A DNA stretch of 64,000 nt from DT-111 sp965263225 (lineage in GTDB: Bacteria; Bacteroidota; Bacteroidia; Chitinophagales; Saprospiraceae). Position 1 is the first letter of the stretch, and every line of letters starts with the position of its first letter. The stretch lies in assembly GCA_965263225.1 (NCBI GenBank), contig CBDHHG010000008.1, forward strand, positions 186,001 to 250,000. Reading direction: 5' to 3'. Shown piece by piece: positions 58,361 through 64,000 of this stretch. The notes beneath the pieces are model-generated. The model was given only the letters and a program-made list of their open reading frames with translations, did no database searches and had not been told where the DNA came from. Position numbers and translations under genes: made by a program.

Positions 58361-60160
58361 ATGAAAAAAACACTCCTATTCGGTTTCCTGTCTATTCTTG
58401 CCTTCGCATCATCAGCTCAAAACAAAGACACTAGGTGGGAAGGATTAGAAGAAGAGTTGAATGAAATTCTCGACACTTGGCAGGCGGCGAGTTTTGCGGT
58501 GGCCGTGGTGGAAAAGGATAAGGTGGTATATGCCAAAGGTTTTGGTTATGCCGATTATGAAAATAAAGTTAAGGCCGATGAGCACACCCTTTATGCTATT
58601 GGATCCTGTACCAAGGCTTTCACCTCTTCTCTACTAGGCTTGCTGAGAGCAGAGGATAAACTTGACTTTGATGACAGCCCGCGGAATTATATACCGGATT
58701 TAAAATTCTATAATACGGATTTAGATAATTTGGTGACGATCAAGGATATGATGAGCCATCGAACTGGCCTACCCAGGCATGATTTTGCTTGGTATCTTTT
58801 TCCCACCGATTCCAAGGATACCTTAATCCAGCGAATCGCATATCAGGAGCCATTTACAGGTATTCGGGAGCAGTGGTATTACAATAATTTTATGTTCATG
58901 GCACAGGGGGTGATTACCGAAAAATTGACGGGTAAAAGCTGGGGAGATAACATCAAAGAAAAACTTTTTGCTCCCTTGGATATGAAGCGTTCCAATGTAT
59001 CCATCCCGGAATTAGAAAAGAGTGAAAATGTAGCCATCGGTTATGAACTTGATGATGATAAAATCAAGGCCATGGATTACTACCGAATCCGAGCTATGGG
59101 GCCTGCTGGGAGTATCAATAGTAGTGTCACAGAAATGGCCAATTGGATGATTGCTTGGATCAATGGTGGGAAATTTGCCGGGAAAGAGGTATTGCCAGCC
59201 AATTACGTCCAGGAAGCGATGAGCGCTCAAATGGTGGTAGCCGGGGGAGTACCAGGAGGAGATTATCCCGATTTGCATATGGCCAACTATGGTTATGGCT
59301 GGTTCTTGTCTTCCTATCGGGGACATTATCGAGTAGAGCATGGAGGAAACATAGATGGGTTCTCTGCCAATGCTTCGTTCTTCCCATCTGACAGTATCGG
59401 AATCGTAGTTTTGGTTAATCAGAATGGTTCTGTGGTTCCATCTATGGTGCGGAATACGGTAGCAGATAGAGTCTTGCAATTGCCGAAGCGGGAATGGAGC
59501 AAGGAGCGCAAGAAAAGAATGGACGAAGCCGAAAAAGCACAAGAGGAAGCCTCTGCTTCTACGACCTCCACCCAGAAGAAGGAAACCCGCCCTTCGCACC
59601 CTGCTGATGCCTATGCTGGCAAGTATGAGCATCCAGGGTATGGTACTTTCAGGATAGCAGTTAAAGCAGATTCTCTATTTGCTGTTTTACCCCTGGAAAA
59701 ATTGTGGCTAAAGCATTTTCACTATAATGTTTTTCAACCCTTTTCTGTAGAAGAAGAAGGGATTGATGTAGAAAATGAATCACCGCTGCGCTTTAATTTT
59801 GCCACTAATGATGTAGGGGAAATCGCCAGTGTATCCATCAAGATCGAACCGATGGTAGATGCGATCTCCTTTAAGAAAGTACCTGATATTGTTGCCATTG
59901 AAAAGTCAGCCTTGGAACAGTATGTAGGAGAATACGAATTAAGATCGCAGTCTATCAAGGCGTATACTAAACCCACAGGTACGCTGCATCTCTTAATTTC
60001 CGGCCAACCCGAATATGAATTGCAAGCCCTTGGGCAAGATAAGTTTTCCATTAAAGGTTTAGATGGATTTGTCGTTGAGTTTAGGGTCACTGACGGCAAG
60101 GCGAAAGAAGCTGTATTTCGTCAGCCCAATGGTGTATTTACCGCAAAACGTAAACAATAG
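58361..60160 (+). CDS. Serine hydrolase of the class C beta-lactamase fold with DUF3471
   Basis: A 599-residue secreted penicillin-binding-protein-like esterase/peptidase. It has a signal peptide (KKTLLFGFLSILAFASSAQ), then the SxxK nucleophile Ser82-Cys-Thr-Lys85 (YAIGSCTKAFTSSLL), the YxN motif Tyr174-Asn-Asn176 (REQWYYNNFMF), and the third motif HGG (YRVEHGGNIDGFSANA). A C-terminal DUF3471 region (about 410-590) contains DAYAGKYEHPGYGTF and EQYVGEYELRSQS, two similar blocks. Substrates of this family range from D-amino-acid peptides to esters. It is 6 bp upstream of a ribokinase gene and is probably co-transcribed. Confidence 0.9.
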   Translation: MKKTLLFGFLSILAFASSAQNKDTRWEGLEEELNEILDTWQAASFAVAVVEKDKVVYAKGFGYADYENKVKADEHTLYAIGSCTKAFTSSLLGLLRAEDKLDFDDSPRNYIPDLKFYNTDLDNLVTIKDMMSHRTGLPRHDFAWYLFPTDSKDTLIQRIAYQEPFTGIREQWYYNNFMFMAQGVITEKLTGKSWGDNIKEKLFAPLDMKRSNVSIPELEKSENVAIGYELDDDKIKAMDYYRIRAMGPAGSINSSVTEMANWMIAWINGGKFAGKEVLPANYVQEAMSAQMVVAGGVPGGDYPDLHMANYGYGWFLSSYRGHYRVEHGGNIDGFSANASFFPSDSIGIVVLVNQNGSVVPSMVRNTVADRVLQLPKREWSKERKKRMDEAEKAQEEASASTTSTQKKETRPSHPADAYAGKYEHPGYGTFRIAVKADSLFAVLPLEKLWLKHFHYNVFQPFSVEEEGIDVENESPLRFNFATNDVGEIASVSIKIEPMVDAISFKKVPDIVAIEKSALEQYVGEYELRSQSIKAYTKPTGTLHLLISGQPEYELQALGQDKFSIKGLDGFVVEFRVTDGKAKEAVFRQPNGVFTAKRKQ

Positions 60161-60166
60161 TGAGAT

Positions 60167-61063
60167 ATGCCTAACATTCTAGTCATCGGAAGCTCCAATA
60201 CAGATATGGTGGTGAAGACTGAACGTTTTCCTCAAGCAGGTGAAACGATTCTGGGAGGAGAGTTTTTTATGTTCCCCGGTGGGAAAGGGGCAAATCAGGC
60301 CGTAGCTGCTGCGCGACTAGGGGGAGAGGTAACTTTTATCTGTAAAGTTGGACAAGATGTTTTTGGTCAGCAAGCCATTGCGGGCTTCAAAAAGGAAGAT
60401 ATTGCTACCGAATATTGCCTTACGAGTGAAGATACAGCCTCAGGTGTAGCACTCATTACCGTAAATGCTGAAGGGGAAAATGAGATAGTAGTGGCCTCTG
60501 GAGCCAATAATCAATTGACACCTGCGGACCTGGATGCGGCTGAAGCTGCTTTTGCAGCAGCTGATCTTATATTGATACAACTGGAAACCCCCATTCCCAC
60601 CGTGGAATATGCTATTGCCAAGGGAGCTAAGCTAGGCAAGAGAGTAATCCTGAATCCTGCACCAGCACAAAACATTGCTGAAGAAACGTATCAACACCTA
60701 TTTCTTATCACACCGAATGAAACGGAAGCTGAACTGCTGACTGGAATTAAGGTGGACGATGATGCCACCTTGGCCCAGGCAGCCGATGCTTTGTTGGCCA
60801 AAGGAGTGCAGCACGTAATCCTGACCTTGGGGGCCAAGGGAGCCTTCTATAAAAGTGCAGATCAGCAAGTTCTCGTGCCTGCTCAGAAAGTCAAAGCCGT
60901 AGATACTACTGCTGCCGGGGATGTTTTCAATGGAGCTTTAACAGTGGCCTTGGCTGAAGGTAAAGATTGGTTACCAGCTATTCAGTTTGCTGCTAAGGCA
61001 GCTGCTATTGCGGTCACGCGGATGGGAGCTCAGGCCTCTGCGCCCCATCGTTCGGATTTATAA
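60167..61063 (+). CDS. rbsK: Ribokinase
   Basis: A 298-residue PfkB-family ribokinase that phosphorylates D-ribose at O5. Family signature regions are GSSNTDMVVKTERFPQAGET, FPGGKGANQAVAAARLGG, LITVNAEGENEIVVASGAN, PNETEAELLTGIK and the catalytic motif AVDTTAAGDVFNGAL with the base aspartate. The N-terminus and motifs fit ribokinase better than fructokinase or the IolC gene (17543). It follows the serine hydrolase at 6 bp, an arrangement without obvious functional link; no ribose transporter is nearby. Confidence 0.93.
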   Translation: MPNILVIGSSNTDMVVKTERFPQAGETILGGEFFMFPGGKGANQAVAAARLGGEVTFICKVGQDVFGQQAIAGFKKEDIATEYCLTSEDTASGVALITVNAEGENEIVVASGANNQLTPADLDAAEAAFAAADLILIQLETPIPTVEYAIAKGAKLGKRVILNPAPAQNIAEETYQHLFLITPNETEAELLTGIKVDDDATLAQAADALLAKGVQHVILTLGAKGAFYKSADQQVLVPAQKVKAVDTTAAGDVFNGALTVALAEGKDWLPAIQFAAKAAAIAVTRMGAQASAPHRSDL

Positions 61064-61321
61064 GTACATTTCTGAATATTTGATTTTTCCTCATGTAGGG
61101 GGTAGCAATTACCTCTTTCCCTGTTCATTTTTTTCCTTTTGTTAATTCTCGAATTGAAAACTGTTCGAAAATGGACACATTCTGTCCGCAATCGCACAAG
61201 TTTTTGGGGTCTAAACACCCTTGGTGTGGGTTTAGTTTGTTGATTTTCAGTGGGTTGAAGGTTTTGGCATGCGGATTGAAATATAATTGGCATCTAACGA
61301 ATGCAATAAAGGAAATATAAA

Positions 61322-61942
61322 ATGAAACAGTCCACATTAATCTCGAACAGAAAATATAAAGCTATGAAAGCGCTCAACATCTGGGTATCCTTGGCAGTGG
61401 TAGCCATTTGGGCCGTATTAGTGTCTGCTTCTAATATTTATGATGATCATCACGCTTTCACAGAAATCGAAATTGAAGGTCCTGCTGAGGTATTATTGGT
61501 GCATGGTCCGGAAGCTGCGGTGAGTCAAAGGAATGGTGGTTCAGATGTGAGCATTACGATTGAAAACAAAACCTTGAAGATTAAGGCGGAAGCGGGAACA
61601 ACTCCTTCTATCATCCGAGTGACTTACAATAAATTATTCAATTTGGTCGCAAAGGAAGGAGCAATAGTCACTGCCAGAGAGGCTATTCCCGCAGAACGCT
61701 TAGAGATAGCTTTGGCGAACAAAGCGCATGCTAATTTAAACTTCAAGGCCGAAATGGTGAGTGCTTATGCACAGGGTCAATCTAGCTTGACCGCAGTAGG
61801 GGAGATTGAGAACTTCACTGTTGATTTTGAAGACAGTGAATTGCAACACCGCCAACTTAGAGTAGAGCACAGTAATGTTTCTGTTCGCGAGAAGACCGCA
61901 ATGAAAACCTACAAAAGAAATAGCAGTCTCTTATTGCGTTAG
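61322..61942 (+). CDS. DUF2807/GIN-domain-like exported protein
   Basis: A 206-residue protein (ATG 61322; ATG 61364, just before the signal peptide KALNIWVSLAVVAIWAVL, is an alternative). After the signal it has a beta-helical GIN/DUF2807-like part: FTEIEIEGPAEVLLVHGPEA, ITIENKTLKIKAEAGTTPSI, RVTYNKLFNLVAKEGAIVTA and LTAVGEIENFTVDFEDSEL. The family is often described as putative auto-transporter adhesin head and may bind surface polymers. It is rich in Glu/Ala and has no cysteine. It sits upstream of an FtsX permease but is separated by a terminator at 62021-62039. Confidence 0.75.
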   Translation: MKQSTLISNRKYKAMKALNIWVSLAVVAIWAVLVSASNIYDDHHAFTEIEIEGPAEVLLVHGPEAAVSQRNGGSDVSITIENKTLKIKAEAGTTPSIIRVTYNKLFNLVAKEGAIVTAREAIPAERLEIALANKAHANLNFKAEMVSAYAQGQSSLTAVGEIENFTVDFEDSELQHRQLRVEHSNVSVREKTAMKTYKRNSSLLLR

Positions 61943-62020
61943 GGCGACTGGGTTGATCACTTTTGTTGCCAAGGACGCGATTCTTTAGTCGGAGTATGTT
62001 TACAAGAGACAATTTAAATG

Positions 62021-62043
62021 GCCCGGCGGTTTGCCGGGCTTCA
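62021..62043 (+). terminator. Terminator after the GIN-like gene
   Basis: GCCCGGC/GCCGGGC, a 7 bp GC-rich stem with a five-base loop, followed by TTCATTCT. It lies about 80 bp after the stop codon at 61942. Confidence 0.75.
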
Positions 62044-62107
62044 TTCTCCACAACAAAATATAAGTAATCAAATAAGAAATCACCCGAAATTTTTTTAAAA
62101 CTACATC

Positions 62108-64000
62108 ATGCTGAATCACTACATCAAGGCCATTTTTCGAAGCTTCTGGAACCGGAAAGTTTTTTCTGGACTGAATCTGCTCGGCCTTACCTTAGGGATT
62201 ACAGCATTTCTTTTCATTCTACAATACGTTAGCTATCACTATTCTTTTAACCAATTTCACGAAGAATTACCCGAGATACACCGACTGTTACTAGGTGATG
62301 GCGAACAATCTAATGAATGGGTGCCTCCCATGTTGGCACCCGCAGCTATGGAAACTAGTCCTCACATCCAGGCTTACGCCAGATTTATGGATCAAATGGA
62401 TGGACTCGTTCAAATTAAACTAGACTCGGATGAACAGCTAAAATCCTTTAAAGAGGAAGCCATCTGGTATGCAGATGGTAGCCTCTTTGACATCCTTACA
62501 CATCCCTTTCTTCAGGGGAGTAAACCGGATCAGGCTTATATGGTGGCTCTATCTGCCAGTACCGCTCATCGTTATTTCGGTACCGAAGATCCTGTTGGTA
62601 AGCCATTGTTGCTTAACAATCAATTTGGAGCACATCAATATACCGTGAGTGGGGTGTATGAGGATGTTCCACTGACCTCAGATTACCAGTTCAATCTGGT
62701 ATTCTCCTTGAATAATTTTAAAAACATTACCAGCCTCAATGGTAGCGGATGGGCACATCTGGAACATTGGGGATTCTCTGCTTACAAATCTTTTATAAAA
62801 GTAGCCACCGGACAGGATGCCGGTCAAGTGGAAGCCAGTTTGCAAGTGTTAGCGGATAAGATGCCAGATTATTTGGGGCATGAGATCATGTTGCAGCCAT
62901 TGGAAGAGGTGCATTTGGGCGAAGGATTAACCGGGGCCATTCCAAGCTTTGTCAATGTGCAATTCCTGTATTTACTTCTAACGATTGCCTTGCTCATCAT
63001 TGGGATAGCTTGGATCAATTACGTGAATCTTTCTACAGCGGTAGGCATTACGCGGGCGAAGGAGGTAAGTGTTCGAAAAGTGGTAGGAGCCGGTAAATCG
63101 CAATTGTCCATCCAATTCCTGGGGGAAGCTTTAGCGATGAATGGAATAGCCTTATTGGCAAGTTTGGGGCTAATCGATCTTTTACAACCCTACTTTAATG
63201 AACTTTTGGGCGTATCCTTATCGTTGAGCATCTTGTTTAATGCCTTTCAACTAAGTGTGCTTGGTTTGGTGCTTTTAGTATTAGGTATTACCGTATCAGG
63301 GGGATATGTAGCCTACTTTCTAGCCAGGCGGAATCCGGTTGAGATGTTAAAGGGTAAATTTTTGCAGACGGCAAAAGGGCAATGGGTACGGAAAGGATTA
63401 ATGGTATTTCAGTTTTTAGTTTCAATCAGTTTGATCGTCTTCACCGTTCTGGTATTCCAACAACTTAACTATCTCCGGGATGCTGACCTGGGCTTTGATT
63501 CGGATCAATTGATGATGTTTAATGGCCCCGAAGGGGTGGGGAGCGATCAAATCGGCAGCTCAAGAGCTTTCCGGCAAGAATTAGCAAAGCTTTCTTTCCT
63601 AGAAGACTATTGTAATTCTGGTGCGGTACCGGGGCAGCATTACAATTTGTATGCACCAGGATATACTCGAATGAACCCAGCGCCAGGGGATGAGGAAAAA
63701 TCTTATGCTTTAATGCTGGTGGATGATCGATTTTTTAATACGTATGACATTCCTCTGAAAATAGGTAGACAATTTGAGGGCAAGATGCTGGCTGAAGATT
63801 GGTATGGCATACAGCATGCTGTGCTGAACGAGCTGGCAGTGAAGGAACTTGGATTTGAATCGCCCGAGGCAGCCATTGGGCAATATATAACTCGACAAGG
63901 GGCGGAACCCGTACAGGTGATTGGGGTGATTGAGAATTATCATCACGAAAGCTTACACAGCCCTTTCAGCCCTACTATCTTTTTACCTCACTTTAATGAT
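62108..64000 (+). CDS. FtsX-like ABC-transporter permease, partial (runs off the right edge)
   Basis: The frame is open from ATG 62108 to the window end (631 codons). It begins MLNHYIKAIFRSFWNRKVFS and enters the first membrane segment GLNLLGLTLGITAFLFILQY. A periplasmic MacB-core part follows (FNQFHEELPEIHRLLLG, VSGVYEDVPLTSDYQFNLVF). The central FtsX block is LLLTIALLIIGIAWINYVNL with STAVGITRAKEVSVRKVVGA, then a second membrane run and a second periplasmic domain. This is the third such permease in the window and the only one on the plus strand. Its C-terminal half is outside the window. Confidence 0.9.
   Translation, partial: MLNHYIKAIFRSFWNRKVFSGLNLLGLTLGITAFLFILQYVSYHYSFNQFHEELPEIHRLLLGDGEQSNEWVPPMLAPAAMETSPHIQAYARFMDQMDGLVQIKLDSDEQLKSFKEEAIWYADGSLFDILTHPFLQGSKPDQAYMVALSASTAHRYFGTEDPVGKPLLLNNQFGAHQYTVSGVYEDVPLTSDYQFNLVFSLNNFKNITSLNGSGWAHLEHWGFSAYKSFIKVATGQDAGQVEASLQVLADKMPDYLGHEIMLQPLEEVHLGEGLTGAIPSFVNVQFLYLLLTIALLIIGIAWINYVNLSTAVGITRAKEVSVRKVVGAGKSQLSIQFLGEALAMNGIALLASLGLIDLLQPYFNELLGVSLSLSILFNAFQLSVLGLVLLVLGITVSGGYVAYFLARRNPVEMLKGKFLQTAKGQWVRKGLMVFQFLVSISLIVFTVLVFQQLNYLRDADLGFDSDQLMMFNGPEGVGSDQIGSSRAFRQELAKLSFLEDYCNSGAVPGQHYNLYAPGYTRMNPAPGDEEKSYALMLVDDRFFNTYDIPLKIGRQFEGKMLAEDWYGIQHAVLNELAVKELGFESPEAAIGQYITRQGAEPVQVIGVIENYHHESLHSPFSPTIFLPHFND

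Noticed and set aside
1..64000. CRISPR arrays, tRNA or rRNA genes, insertion sequences, phage genes
   Set aside because: No direct-repeat arrays, cloverleaf patterns or transposase/phage motifs were recognised on either strand.

Overview
The window looks like chromosomal DNA of a Bacteroidota bacterium, most likely a marine or sediment Saprospiria/Lewinella-type organism (inference). The signs are two complete SusC/SusD outer-membrane import pairs, a further TonB-dependent receptor at the left edge, three proteins with C-terminal type IX secretion (Por) sorting domains, several long FtsX-like permeases without their own ATPases, and start regions without strong Shine-Dalgarno sequences. I saw no rRNA, tRNA, CRISPR array, insertion sequence or prophage.

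Layout. 0-5 kb: the 5' part of a TonB receptor, a methyltransferase-like protein, a PAP2 phosphatase, a Tat-exported Gfo/Idh/MocA oxidoreductase and a Uma2-family protein. 5-16 kb, all on the minus strand: DUF2306 membrane protein, DUF6807 lipoprotein, sulfatase lipoprotein, a second Tat-exported oxidoreductase, a 1.2 kb leader and a SusC/SusD pair; this resembles a small polysaccharide/sulfated-compound utilisation locus. 16.6-25.7 kb, plus strand: a nearly complete myo-inositol catabolic operon, iolB-iolC-iolA-iolG-(Na+ symporter)-iolD-iolE, lacking the iolJ aldolase and any local regulator. A near-identical LacI-type palindrome lies upstream of iolB and in the long SusC leader, which suggests that the two arms are co-regulated. 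25.7-36 kb: a secreted PL6-type lyase, HAD phosphatase, M23 peptidase, ankyrin protein, a broken Crp/Fnr regulator downstream of an AraC/glyoxalase pair, a NuiA-like protein, an uncharacterised beta-rich protein and a DASS symporter.

36-38.7 kb is the most original part. An ECF sigma factor, two small membrane proteins and an Hsp20 chaperone are accompanied by three copies of one bipartite promoter-like motif (TTTAAAGTAAA-N9-CATTCGTCTTCC), one of them ahead of the sigma gene. Two long hairpins that are repeats of each other, with compensatory stem changes, sit directly upstream of the second membrane-protein gene and of hsp20. I read this as a self-regulated envelope/heat stress regulon with structured mRNA leaders.

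38.8-64 kb: the second SusC/SusD pair, a T9SS beta-helix protein, a PadR regulator with its FtsX permease, a large BNR-repeat T9SS protein, a second FtsX permease, an F420-reductase-like protein, divergent PfpI/HxlR genes, an MFS transporter, a beta-lactamase-fold serine hydrolase with ribokinase, a GIN-domain-like protein, and a third FtsX permease cut by the right edge.
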